The notes beneath the pieces were generated by a model, which searched no databases, was not told where the DNA came from, and worked only from the letters and a program-made list of their open reading frames with translations. From assembly GCF_963662255.1 (NCBI RefSeq), contig NC_085055.1, positions 1,287,979 through 1,351,978 on the forward strand: DNA of 64,000 nt, given 5' to 3'. This DNA comes from Cinclus cinclus (Eukaryota > Chordata > Aves > Passeriformes > Cinclidae). A program made the translations under genes and the position numbers. Numbering within the stretch: the first letter of the stretch is position 1; each line of letters starts with the position of its first letter. Shown here one piece after another: positions 58,301 through 64,000 of the stretch.

Positions 58301-59449
58301 TTTTCCAAGTGAATTAGTGCTGGGGTTGGTACTGATATGTTCCTTGGAAATGTGAGTGGGATTCCAGTGAGGCTGTGCCCAATCTGTGCCCAAGGATGGG
58401 ACGTGGGACAGAGGGGCCTTGGCAGTGCTGGGACAACAGGGGGACACATGAGTGAGTCCATGATTCCATGTGTTCATACCTGCTTCCACACCTGCTTCCA
58501 TGTCTAATTCCATACCTGCTTCCACACCTGGTTCCATATCTGATTCCATATCTAATTCTATTTGTTCATACCTGGTTCCATACCTGATTCCACGCCTGGT
58601 TCCATACCTGGTTCCATTCCTGGTTCCACTCGTGATTCCATTTGTTCATACCTGGTTCCATTCCTGGTTCCACTCGTGATTCCATTTGTTCATACCTGGT
58701 TCCATTCCTGGTTCCACTCGTGATTCCATTTGTTCATACCTGGTTCCATTCCTGGTTCCACTCGTGATTCCATTTGTTCATACCTGGTTCCATTCCTGGT
58801 TCCACTCGTGAGTCCATTCCTGGTTCCACACCTGCTTCCATGACTCCAAGCAGGTTGTGCTCTCCCACTGCCGAGGCTTACAGGGAAAAGCAGCATTCAC
58901 CCCTTGCTGTCTGCACCTCTCTCCGTGGTTGCCTTTCCTTCCCAAAAGCAGCATTCCCAGTTCTCCCAGCTGGGCAGGAGAGCAGGAAAACCTTCTGAGC
59001 ACTTCCCTGGCATTTCCCACTGGCTCCCCAGGGAACAGAAGGACAATGCAGGGCAGGTCCCTGTCCCAGGAGTGTCCAGGTGCGATGGCTGGTGCTATTC
59101 CCGGTGTTTCTCTTTGCAGAATTCCCTGCTGCAGGACACGGTGCGCCGGGAGTGCGAGGAGCGCTTCGAGCTGACGGCAGCGCTGGGCCGGGCTCGGGAT
59201 CAGGTGCTGGAGCTGCGGAGGCTCAGCGGGACCCTCCCGGCCTCGCCTCGCTCGCTGCCCGCCGGGGATCTCCGCCTCTCCGGACACCTGGGAGCGGCCA
59301 GGGCCGCCCGGGGCCCCGGCTCGGGCCGGCACGGAGGCGGCAGCACCGGATCCCTGGATGCCATCCCTGCCAAGGGAAGGGCGGCCCCGCCGGGCGAGCC
59401 CCGCGGCCGCGTCCCCCCCGGGCTGAGGCTCCGGCCGAGCCAGCTCTGA
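27328..59449 (+). CDS. LEKR1: LEKR1, leucine-, glutamate- and lysine-rich coiled-coil protein 1, complete, 12 coding exons
   Basis: Joining 27328-27375, 35576-35790, 39718-39837, 40236-40411, 41871-42056, 50354-50435, 51911-51988, 52219-52422, 53499-53592, 56296-56448, 57402-57701 and 59120-59449 gives 1986 nt and 661 residues. Every junction is GT-AG and keeps frame. The human protein is about 690 residues. The N terminus MERRGPVHALPEEIRK leads into VCKYCGVSYL (a single CxxC, Cys24 and Cys27), which is the family signature. Residues from about 35 to about 590 are nearly continuous heptad-like Leu/Glu/Lys coiled coil. The last about 70 residues are Gly/Arg/Pro-rich and probably disordered. 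The start codon has a strong context (gaggccATGg) inside a CpG island. Molecular function is not established; the human CCNL1-LEKR1 locus is associated with birth weight. Identity rests on the N-terminal signature, exon number, length and position beside TIPARP. Confidence 0.92.
27546..27593 (+). other. LEKR1: Candidate alternative cassette exon in LEKR1 intron 1
   Basis: An acceptor (attctatag) and a strong donor (gcag|gtgagt) bracket 48 nt that read EACRGTPESVPVLSLQ without a stop. The length is a multiple of three and the phase matches exons 1 and 2, so inclusion would add 16 residues. No such insert is known to me in mammalian LEKR1; it may be lineage-specific, rare, or a decoy. Confidence 0.35.
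27594..31159 (+). other. LEKR1 intron 1, first part
   Basis: Unique intron sequence with a (GGAT)n patch at about 29621-29645. The 186-codon frame at 28973-29533 lacks domain character and splice support. Confidence 0.55.
31160..31310 (-). mobile_element. CR1 LINE 3' end
   Basis: atggtttgggttggaaggga and cccagtgtccagcctggcca in antisense order, in LEKR1 intron 1. Confidence 0.87.
31311..32521 (+). other. LEKR1 intron 1, between CR1 copies
   Basis: A loosely repeated 'gctgtattctctatatccaa / gttgtattcactacagttaa' pair lies at about 31362-31422. Otherwise nothing is recognised. Confidence 0.45.
32522..32705 (+). mobile_element. CR1 LINE 3' end
   Basis: gaggaatttctccatggaaa, gggatttaacagccctgggc and ctcgatgatcttggagggct. 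Confidence 0.9.
32706..33599 (+). other. LEKR1 intron 1, unique part
   Basis: No exon, RNA or repeat is recognised. Confidence 0.5.
33600..33837 (+). mobile_element. CR1 LINE 3' end
   Basis: gccagggggcagggatagat, a short local repeat of 'gatgggatattggga', the shared core at about 33690-33735, and the intact end aacccaaacccttctgtgat. Confidence 0.92.
33838..35575 (+). other. LEKR1 intron 1, last part
   Basis: AT-rich unique sequence; no repeat family is recognised. A chance CxxC (NYFCEKCGLHH) in the frame from 35067 has no splice context. Confidence 0.5.
35576..35790 (+). CDS. LEKR1: LEKR1 exon 2 (residues 17-88, CxxC motif)
   Basis: Acceptor tctctttgtag ends at 35575; donor gaaag|gtcaga. 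The exon reads MPRDQTVCKYCGVSYLTLHE and then enters coiled coil (KVMEDKVRAMEKEIRVYKGS). It starts in phase 0 with ATG, so transcripts that begin in intron 1 could start translation here and lose only 16 residues. Confidence 0.94.
35791..39717 (+). other. LEKR1 intron 2
   Basis: A CR1-free 3.9 kb intron, AT-rich, with ATTA-rich patches at 36600-36900 and 37690-37730. No extra exon is seen. Confidence 0.5.
39718..39837 (+). CDS. LEKR1: LEKR1 exon 3 (coiled coil)
   Basis: Acceptor catccacag, donor ctcag|gtgaaa; phase 2 in and out. Encodes IKALTVELKTKQEEMKTVKA and QYFQEEKEAAYKQSQVLR, a heptad-pattern helix. Confidence 0.92.
40236..40411 (+). CDS. LEKR1: LEKR1 exon 4 (coiled coil)
   Basis: Acceptor tttcttgcag, donor gacag|gtaaag. 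Follows an intron of only 398 nt. Encodes TLEHHCSTLNKAVSLFPFIR and SELDSIKEVISTNLENFAAM; ends in phase 1. Confidence 0.93.
40412..41870 (+). other. LEKR1 intron 4
   Basis: GC-rich at 40430-40760, then the CR1 copy at 41005, then a T run at 41768-41779. No extra exon is seen. Confidence 0.5.
41005..41165 (-). mobile_element. CR1 LINE 3' end
   Basis: aatcacagaatatcctgagc, ggatccacaaggatcaagtc and gcacaacacaacccaaagat in antisense order. Confidence 0.87.
41871..42056 (+). CDS. LEKR1: LEKR1 exon 5 (coiled coil)
   Basis: Acceptor gcctcctcag, donor ctctgg|gtaaga. Encodes KLNQRLAKSQRENECLQEKI and ELKTQQLQTSLQQGNELQSR, strongly helical with Leu at regular spacing. Phase 1 in and out. The next intron is the second longest of the gene (8.3 kb). 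Confidence 0.94.
43414..43508 (-). mobile_element. CR1 LINE 3' scrap
   Basis: tcacagaatcctggaatagt then gggaaggaccttaaagctca and ccttccactgtcccagg in antisense order. Confidence 0.87.
44950..45017. repeat. Direct tandem duplication, 37-nt period
   Basis: ggggaatgttagcactgctc begins at 44950 and again at 44987; the copies differ at two sites in their last 10 nt. Confidence 0.85.
45395..45665 (+). mobile_element. CR1 LINE 3' end, near complete
   Basis: gctggagaggggctggcgac, ggatgggatattgggaatta, the shared core at about 45557-45602 and the end cctcccaacacaaatcataa. Confidence 0.92.
46463..46483 (+). repeat. Run of 21 A
   Basis: Homopolymer A in intron 5. No retrogene or SINE body is recognisable upstream. 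Confidence 0.9.
47065..47240 (+). mobile_element. CR1 LINE 3' end
   Basis: gctgtggctgctccatccct, caggctgggcagggctggga and cctcccaacccaaattatcc. Confidence 0.88.
49640..49795 (+). mobile_element. CR1 LINE 3' end with intact terminus
   Basis: ctgtggctgccccatccctg to ccaacccaagccattccatg and attctgtg. Confidence 0.9.
50354..50435 (+). CDS. LEKR1: LEKR1 exon 6 (coiled coil)
   Basis: Acceptor tttttgcttccag, donor ttact|gtaaga. Encodes LTNQVETAGLQLQKVTAELD then HYKKLL. As with the TIPARP WWE exon, an in-frame stop (TAA at 50437-50439) sits inside the donor, so read-through would end the protein at once. Confidence 0.92.
50436..51910 (+). other. LEKR1 intron 6
   Basis: Contains the CR1 copy at 50755; otherwise AT-rich and unrecognised. 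It ends in the long T tract of the exon 7 acceptor. Confidence 0.5.
50755..51000 (+). mobile_element. CR1 LINE 3' end
   Basis: ggaatggcttcccactgcca, gatactgggaaggaattatt and cccttccaacccaaaccatt. Confidence 0.92.
51911..51988 (+). CDS. LEKR1: LEKR1 exon 7 (coiled coil)
   Basis: A T-rich acceptor (ttttttttag) ends at 51910; donor tccag|gtaaat. Encodes VKSTELDVCQNELKKIKYEN and GIAESR in phase 2. The next intron is only 230 nt. Confidence 0.92.
52219..52422 (+). CDS. LEKR1: LEKR1 exon 8 (coiled coil)
   Basis: Acceptor ttcatctgtag, donor gaaag|gtaaag. Encodes LMKELKEKEESLLICQQICK and a very charged stretch AEKERKEEDLKRRTGRSESE followed by LETLKALLSQTEQEVLMLKQ. This is the Leu/Glu/Lys-rich region that gives the family its name. 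Confidence 0.95.
52423..53498 (+). other. LEKR1 intron 8
   Basis: An A-rich/purine patch (52853-52890) is the only low-complexity element; nothing else is recognised. Confidence 0.5.
53499..53592 (+). CDS. LEKR1: LEKR1 exon 9 (coiled coil)
   Basis: Acceptor tgtgtgtttttag, donor gacaag|gtgact. Encodes ELLLVSQQSRTEQLQEALRQ and KVRSEDSWRDK; leaves phase 0. Confidence 0.93.
53848..54030 (-). mobile_element. CR1 LINE 3' end
   Basis: ggtttgggtcggagggacct, ccaccatgccacctctacca-like step, and ccttgggcgctgccagggat in antisense order. Confidence 0.88.
54805..54930 (-). mobile_element. CR1 LINE 3' end, older subfamily
   Basis: attattgaggttggtcatgg, agtccaacctttgagtgccc and agtgccacatccaggtgtgc in antisense order. 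Confidence 0.78.
55280..55381. repeat. (TAA)n microsatellite
   Basis: About 22 pure AAT/TAA units at 55280-55345, a purine-rich interruption, then a shorter set to 55381. Confidence 0.95.
55925..56180 (+). mobile_element. CR1 LINE 3' end directly upstream of LEKR1 exon 10
   Basis: gcctgaaggggctccaggag, gatgggatgctgggaattgg and the shared core at about 56065-56111. The expected octamer tail is replaced by the ATCCCATGG-type array that follows. Confidence 0.9.
56181..56276 (+). repeat. ATCCCATGG-type tandem repeat between a CR1 tail and an acceptor
   Basis: About ten units such as ATCCCATGG and ATCCCATTCTATGG continue from the CR1 3' end to within 20 nt of the exon 10 acceptor. The likely source is expansion of the element's terminal octamer. 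Confidence 0.8.
56296..56448 (+). CDS. LEKR1: LEKR1 exon 10 (coiled coil)
   Basis: Acceptor cctcttgtccccag ends at 56295, about 20 nt after an ATCCCATGG-type tandem repeat that follows a CR1 copy. Encodes 51 codons, LEMDLAKGEARHKEAILKVR onward, ending EHEELQQK at aag|gtgcag. Phase 0 on both sides, so skipping would keep frame. Confidence 0.93.
56449..57401 (+). other. LEKR1 intron 10
   Basis: No CR1. A T/CT-rich tract lies at 57283-57309. Nothing else is recognised. Confidence 0.5.
57402..57701 (+). CDS. LEKR1: LEKR1 exon 11 (coiled coil)
   Basis: Acceptor atctcccccag, donor gaggag|gtagga. One hundred codons in phase 0: IPGLISSATKSLRMETEILE, then EKDGDKEKEIQSLKRLISEL and LRKEIKHKSDELEKLTQEKT. 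This is the longest uninterrupted coil block of the protein. Confidence 0.95.
57702..59119 (+). other. LEKR1 intron 11
   Basis: Dominated by the 12/44-nt minisatellite at 58464-58845; the flanks are unique. Confidence 0.6.
58464..58845. repeat. Minisatellite: 12-nt unit with 44-nt higher-order repeats
   Basis: Units near TGGTTCCATACC, with C/A/G variants, repeat about 30 times. From 58609 they lock into a 44-nt order of 12+12+12+8 nt: 58609-58652, 58653-58696, 58697-58740 and 58741-58784, plus a partial fifth copy. The four 44-nt copies look identical. Confidence 0.92.
59120..59449 (+). CDS. LEKR1: LEKR1 exon 12, last coiled-coil heptads, GC-rich tail and stop
   Basis: Acceptor gtttctctttgcag ends at 59119. 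The first 38 or so residues (NSLLQDTVRRECEERFELTA and ARDQVLELRRLSG) continue the coil. After that the protein becomes low-complexity Gly/Pro/Arg/Ala/Ser sequence (for example AARAARGPGSGRHGGGSTGS), ending VPPGLRLRPSQL and TGA. The DNA here is visibly much richer in GC than the other LEKR1 exons. Confidence 0.9.
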   Translation, partial: NSLLQDTVRRECEERFELTAALGRARDQVLELRRLSGTLPASPRSLPAGDLRLSGHLGAARAARGPGSGRHGGGSTGSLDAIPAKGRAAPPGEPRGRVPPGLRLRPSQL

Positions 59450-59605
59450 CAGCTCCGCCTGGAAAAGCATTCCAGCCTCCAAAGGAACCCGAACTCATCC
59501 GTTCCTACAATATAAAATCCGGTGACATTTTTTTTTTTTTGATGCAATAACTTTTATCTGTCCGTTAATTTATTCATGGTGTAATTAAATGCTGGGTGCG
59601 TTTCA
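59450..59605 (+). terminator. LEKR1: LEKR1 3' UTR and likely poly(A) site
   Basis: A short 3' UTR contains a T run at 59528-59540. ATTAAA at 59584-59589 is the first credible poly(A) signal after the stop, followed by GT-containing sequence (gctgggtgcgtttc). A longer UTR cannot be excluded. Confidence 0.5.
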
Positions 59606-59679
59606 AGATGAGAAAAGTAAAATGTCTCTCCGAGAGGAGCACAAAGAGCAGCAAATCTTCAGCGAGTGGGATTGAAATC

Positions 59680-59765
59680 AGAGAATCCGTGGATCCCAGA
59701 AGGTTTGGGTTGGAAGGCACCTTAAAGTTCATCCTGTACCAATGCCGTGGCCCTGGGCAGGGAAT
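59680..59765 (-). mobile_element. CR1 LINE 3' end, left half of a facing pair
   Basis: tcccagaaggtttgggttgg and caccttaaagttcatcctgt in antisense order, ending at a (GGAT)n patch (59767-59783). Confidence 0.82.
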
Positions 59766-59789
59766 AATGGATGGATGGATCCAGGGTTT

Positions 59790-59888
59790 GGATCCAGGGG
59801 CTTGGAGCAGCCTGAGACAGGGCAGGTGGAATTGGATGAGCTTTGAGGTCCCTTCCAGCCCACAGCAGTCTGTGATTTCATGATTCCA
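59790..59888 (+). mobile_element. CR1 LINE 3' end, right half of a facing pair
   Basis: ggggcttggagcagcctgag, gctttgaggtcccttccagc and a tail gatttcatgattccatcatt, in sense order and directly after the antisense copy. Confidence 0.85.
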
Positions 59889-62145
59889 TCATTTCAAATC
59901 TGGGCTCTTGTCCCCCTGTTTGCATCCTGGAGCAGCAGCTGGAGTAAAGGGGGAGTGTGGCCAGGGAGGAACAGCACGTAAAATAACAGGATCATGGTTC
60001 TGGCATGAGGGAGTGGCCAGGTCCTGGATCCAAACCAAGTCCAGAACAAATATTTCCCTTTTCCCCTTCCCTCCCTCCCAGAACCCAGAGCTCCTGCTGC
60101 TAAGCAATAAACAAAATATGAAAATGTCAGGGACCCTTTTTTACTGGCTTTGAAAACAATTTAGTGAATCTCACCATGTCAAGGAAAGTTTACCAAGTGT
60201 TTTCCATGGTGGGATGAAAGGCAGCAGCACCTCATTACAGCCCTGAAATTTTTAGGAAATCAAACTTCCTGCAGGAAGTTCTTGTAGGAGGGGTGTCAGG
60301 GACTTTGCACTCCAGGACTTGTGGCACGAGGCAAAGCCAGACAAAGTTCCAGGCTCGGAACAAACCTGTCCCTGTGGATCCTGCCCTGCTGGCTGTGGGC
60401 AGCATTCCAGCCCATCCCTTGGAGAGCACATCCCATGGCACTGGGCTGTCTTGTCCTTCCCTGCTGGAAAGGCTTCACTTTGCCCCTGGCAGAGCTGGGG
60501 GTGGTCCCAGAGCCCTGAACCTTCCCAGGAAGGATCAATCCCCTGTGCCAGGCAGGGAAATGGGGCTCGTGGGATGGCTCTGATGCTCTGTGTGAGCCCC
60601 AGCCACGAACCCACAGTGTGGCCAAACCCCTCCTTACTGACCCTGCCAGGAGGGGGGAGCCAGGGGATCCATCCCTGCTCCCAGTGACAAGGGACAAGAG
60701 GAAGCCACGGAATCTCAGTCAGTGCCTCAGTGTGGCTCGTCCTTTTCCCACCTGAAGTTGCCCAAAATGTAACGTTCACCACAGATAGGATGGAGAGTCC
60801 AGCCCCTGTGTGGTCCTGCTGCTCCTTCAGCAGCAGATGGGATCAGCACTGGCCATGCACAGCTTACCATGGATATCACTTCATTCCCACTGGGATATCT
60901 CAAACCAGAGCTGGGATGATCACTAGACCTTGCTCTGAGGTGTGTGTAGGATCTGGGATCCCGACTGTGCCTTGCAGATGGAGTTTTTCTACAAAAGAAG
61001 AAATTGGACTGCAGGAAAAAAGCATCTTAGTTCCTAAGCAGTGTTAAAAATGCATGGAAAATGAAACTGATGCCACAGATCATCAAAATGTATTAATCAG
61101 AATAAAAACCTGACTGCCTTGCTTTGTACTGTGCATTTTCAATACCAAAATAATAGCAGGATAATGAAATTGGGAAGATTCCCTTTCTTAGACAACCTCC
61201 CACAGATGCATATTTAAGTATTTAAAACAGGTTCTTATTTCCATCATGAAAATTCAGTGTTGGATTTTGTCCTTGGTGGTTACAGGTGGTTGAGAGCATC
61301 CTGCTGAAGGAAGAACAAACCCCAAGCAGCTGTGATGGTGTCAAACACTAATCCAGGGGTTTCATCCTCACAGCACAGGACAGAATTCATTTGGGTGGGG
61401 TAATAAAAAGGGCACTGCCTGAGATTAACATTGAGGGGATTTTAACACTGTAATAGAATTTGTGTAGAGCATCTGGCATTGCCCGGGGAGCTGTTCCCAG
61501 GTTGTGGCCAGCTCCCATGGATTGTTCTCCTTCAGGCTCTGGACCAGGGGGATGGAGACACTTCCACTGAGGGGGGTTTGCCCAGGCTGTCTCTGAGGCC
61601 ACTTTGCCACTTTTTCAGGCCCCACACTCCCTTCTGAGAGGATCAGAATGTGGCTGAGATCAGCAGGACTCAGGCACTGGCACCAGGCACAGAAGGAGCA
61701 CAGGGTGGGAAAGGGGGGAATAACCCAGGGGGTCCAGATGGGAGGAGAGGGCTGACGTGTGGGAAAGGAAAGCCTCAGTGTGAGAGAGAGGAAAATGCCA
61801 GGGAGGGTCCCTGGGCAGTGGTGGAGCCCCTGTGCTTGAGTCATTCAAAGTGGGTAAAAAAATCCATGGAAAGTGTCAGGAGCAGCCCTGCACTGCAGAG
61901 GCAGCTGAACCAAGTGCCCCAAAGGGGATTTTCCACCTCCTGATTTATGGGACGTGGGAAGTGGCTTGGTTTGGCCTGGCACTGCTCCAGGGAGCGATGC
62001 CCAGCTGGCAGCACCTGCTTTGTACTCTGGGGAAAGAGTCCTGAAAGAAATCTGGTGGGCACAGAGGAAAGGAGCCTGGAGAGCCACAGAATGCAGCAGG
62101 TTCTTCCTGCTGGAGAGCCACACTCTGTCCTGCCCAAATGTCCTT
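59889..62145. other. Intergenic, downstream of LEKR1
   Basis: GC-rich at 60290-60700, AT-rich at 61000-61300; no gene, RNA or named repeat is recognised. Confidence 0.5.
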
Positions 62146-62450
62146 CACCATCACCATCATCATCATCACAGACAGGGTTGAGTTGGAAGGGACCTTAAAT
62201 CCCATCCAGTCCCACCCTGCCATGGCAGGGACACCTTCCACTATCCCAGGCTGTTCCCAGCCCCAGTGTCCAGCCTGGCCTTGGGCACTGCCAGGGATCC
62301 AGGGGCTGCCCCAGCTGCTCTGGGCACCCTGTGCCAGGTCCTGCCACCCTGTCAGGGAACAATTCCTGCCCAAAATCCCATCCGTCTCTGTCCTCTCTCC
62401 ATGTGAAGCCATTCCCTGCATCCTGCCCTCTCCTGACATCCCTTTCCCAC
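62146..62450 (-). mobile_element. CR1 LINE 3' end with (CAT)n tail
   Basis: A CAT/CAC microsatellite (62146-62169) stands where the octamer tail should be, then gttggaagggaccttaaatc, and the complement of the shared core at about 62277-62322, extending to ccatgtgaagccattccctg. Confidence 0.9.
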
Positions 62451-63320
62451 ATCCAGAGCAGCTGAACACAATTTCACCAGCAGCAGAAATTGGGGGTGTA
62501 GCATCCCCCAGGCTGAATTTTGGGAGTTCCCTCTGCTCTGCCCCATGGCTGGTGCTGGGGGCGGGCACTGGGAATTTGGGAATGACGGGCAGGGCTCTGG
62601 AATCGGCTCCTTGGGAGCCCGAGGCTGACCCCGCTCACTGAACATTTCCATGAATCATTGGCTTTTATGGAAATCCCTTCCAGCATCCTCTCCCCAGCTG
62701 CTTCCTGTGCACTGTGCTGCCTGCAGGGTTTGTTTTAACTCACCAGGACTGAGCGGTCATTTGAATCGTCAGAAAGTTCTGAACAAAGAACCACATGTGC
62801 CTTTGGGGAAAAGTACCCAAAAAAGGATCCTAGGGAACAGCTGGAAGGTGTCAGGGAAGGGCCAGGTGTGGAGCAGGATTTATGGGCACTGTGGGTGTAA
62901 CCAAGTAGCAGCGTGGCCTCAGTGGCTATTCTGTGTGCTGGAGGCTGCTTTGGGGCTTGGTTTTGTAGATTCCTTCTAAAAATAAACCCAGCACCTCCTT
63001 GGGGGGTGATGGAAGAGCAGTAGCTGGAGTTGGATGAGGCACAAATTCACCTGCTCAAGCTGGACACAGGAAGAACTTGGATTTCTGATCTCTGGAAGAA
63101 AAGCTGGTTCTGGATTTTCTGTGGATTTTCTAGGATTTTCTGTGTTCATAGAAATCCACAGAAATCCTTTCCTCTGGCTGGCTCTGGGTAAGGATGTTCC
63201 AAACCTGCTGAAGATCCATCTGACAGGGAAACATTCCCTTGTCCACAGGGAGAGGATTTGTGTGTGCGCCTGACCTGGGCAGCAACGGAGACCTGGGGAA
63301 TCCACGGCTGGGCAGGAGGG
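62451..63320. other. Intergenic, unrecognised, with a small hairpin
   Basis: ggattttctgtggattttc at 63112-63130 pairs with gaaatccacagaaatcc at 63151-63167. No gene is seen. Confidence 0.5.
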
Positions 63321-63410
63321 CTGTGGAACATCCTCAGGATCTGTGGAACATCCTCTTCCCTGGATCTGTAGAACATCCCCAGGATCTCTGGAACATCCTC
63401 TCCCCAGCAT
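63321..63410. repeat. Tandem repeat, alternating 20- and 25-nt units
   Basis: CTGTGGAACATCCTCAGGAT-type units at 63321-63340 and 63366-63385 alternate with 25-nt versions at 63341-63365 and 63386-63410, giving two 45-nt higher-order units. Confidence 0.88.
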
Positions 63411-63649
63411 CACAGCACAACTCGGGGCTCTTATCACAAATATTTAATCCAAAGCCAGAGCCTAAAATAACAGGAGAGCAAAGACCCTGGGCAGGCTCCT
63501 GGCACAGAGCAGGATGTGTGCAGGAGAAGCACAGATCCCAGAAGGTGAAAGTCTCCAGGGATCCCTCTTAGCCTGACCCAGGAAAATGATTCTGAGACCT
63601 GAAACCTCAGGATCACCAAAACCTAAAGCAGGAGCAGGACACTCAGTGC

Positions 63650-63800
63650 TCAGGGTGCCCACAGAGCTGTGGCTGTCCCTGCATCCCTGGCAGTGTCCAA
63701 GGCCAGGTTGGGCCAGGTTTGGAGCAGCTTGGGACAGTGGGAGGTGTCCCTGCCATGGATGGGGTGGCACTGGAGGAGGTCCTTAAAATCTCTCCCCTGG
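63650..63800 (+). mobile_element. CR1 LINE 3' end
   Basis: gtgcccacagagctgtggct, ggatgggaatg-type steps replaced by catggatggggtggcactgg, and a truncated end at ccttaaaatctctcccc. Confidence 0.85.
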
Positions 63801-64000
63801 GGGTTGAAAAGGGTGGGTGAGGACACTTGGCTGCTCTGTGGCCACTGCTGGCTCTGCTGCCTGGCTGAGGAGGGCAGGGGGAGGGTGGCAGTGCCACCTT
63901 TGTGTCCCCAGCTCTGGGATCCCTGTGCTGGCTTCGCTGTTGCTGAGGAGTCCTGAAACCAAAAGCAGCCCTGGGCCATCCCGAGCCCATGAAGGAAGGC
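63801..64000. other. Window end, unrecognised
   Basis: GC-rich unique sequence; nothing can be assigned. Confidence 0.5.

Noticed and set aside
1..64000. tRNA, rRNA, snoRNA, microRNA, CRISPR arrays and prokaryotic operon features
   Set aside because: None recognised by eye; a covariance-model search would be needed to exclude small RNAs in the introns.

Overview
This is vertebrate nuclear DNA, and almost certainly from a bird. More than thirty fragments of CR1 LINE 3' ends are scattered through it. Their termini read 'ttccaacccaaaccattccatgattct' or its complement. The introns are compact, there is no Alu, B1 or L1, and GC-rich islands alternate with AT-rich intron sequence. A songbird-like genome is my guess from the compactness and the CR1 types, but the order is not determined by the sequence.

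Two protein-coding genes lie head to tail on the + strand. The first (4375-8642) is the 3' half of TIPARP (PARP7). Four coding exons give 357 residues that hold the WWE domain and the whole catalytic ADP-ribosyltransferase domain. The 5' exons, including the CCCH zinc finger, lie upstream of position 1. The second (27328-59449) is a complete LEKR1: twelve coding exons, all with consistent phases and GT-AG borders, giving a 661-residue coiled-coil protein. TIPARP and LEKR1 are also neighbours on human 3q25.31 in the same orientation, so the window is a conserved syntenic pair. The two genes have no known joint pathway. TIPARP is a stress- and AhR-inducible mono-ADP-ribosyltransferase, and LEKR1 is poorly characterised.

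Layout: 1-4374 TIPARP intron with CR1 debris; 4375-8642 TIPARP exons; 8643 to about 8960 the 3' UTR; about 8960-27100 intergenic DNA with CR1 copies, microsatellites, a 26-G run, regulatory-looking blocks, a CpG island without a gene (about 25450-26040) and a degenerate minisatellite (26650-27115); 27115-27420 LEKR1 CpG-island promoter with NRF1-, X-box- and YY1-like sites; 27328-59449 LEKR1; 59450-64000 3' UTR and intergenic DNA rich in CR1 and small tandem repeats.

I found no CRISPR, operon, prokaryotic element, rRNA, tRNA or wholly novel gene system. The points most worth a second look are: a 48-nt phase-preserving candidate cassette exon just inside LEKR1 intron 1; the NRF1/X-box/YY1 cluster at the LEKR1 promoter; tandem repeats that form or abut the polypyrimidine tracts of one TIPARP and one LEKR1 acceptor; a 12-nt minisatellite organised into 44-nt higher-order units in LEKR1 intron 11; three exact-period 20-nt homeodomain-site repeats; and the GC-rich disordered C-terminal tail of LEKR1.
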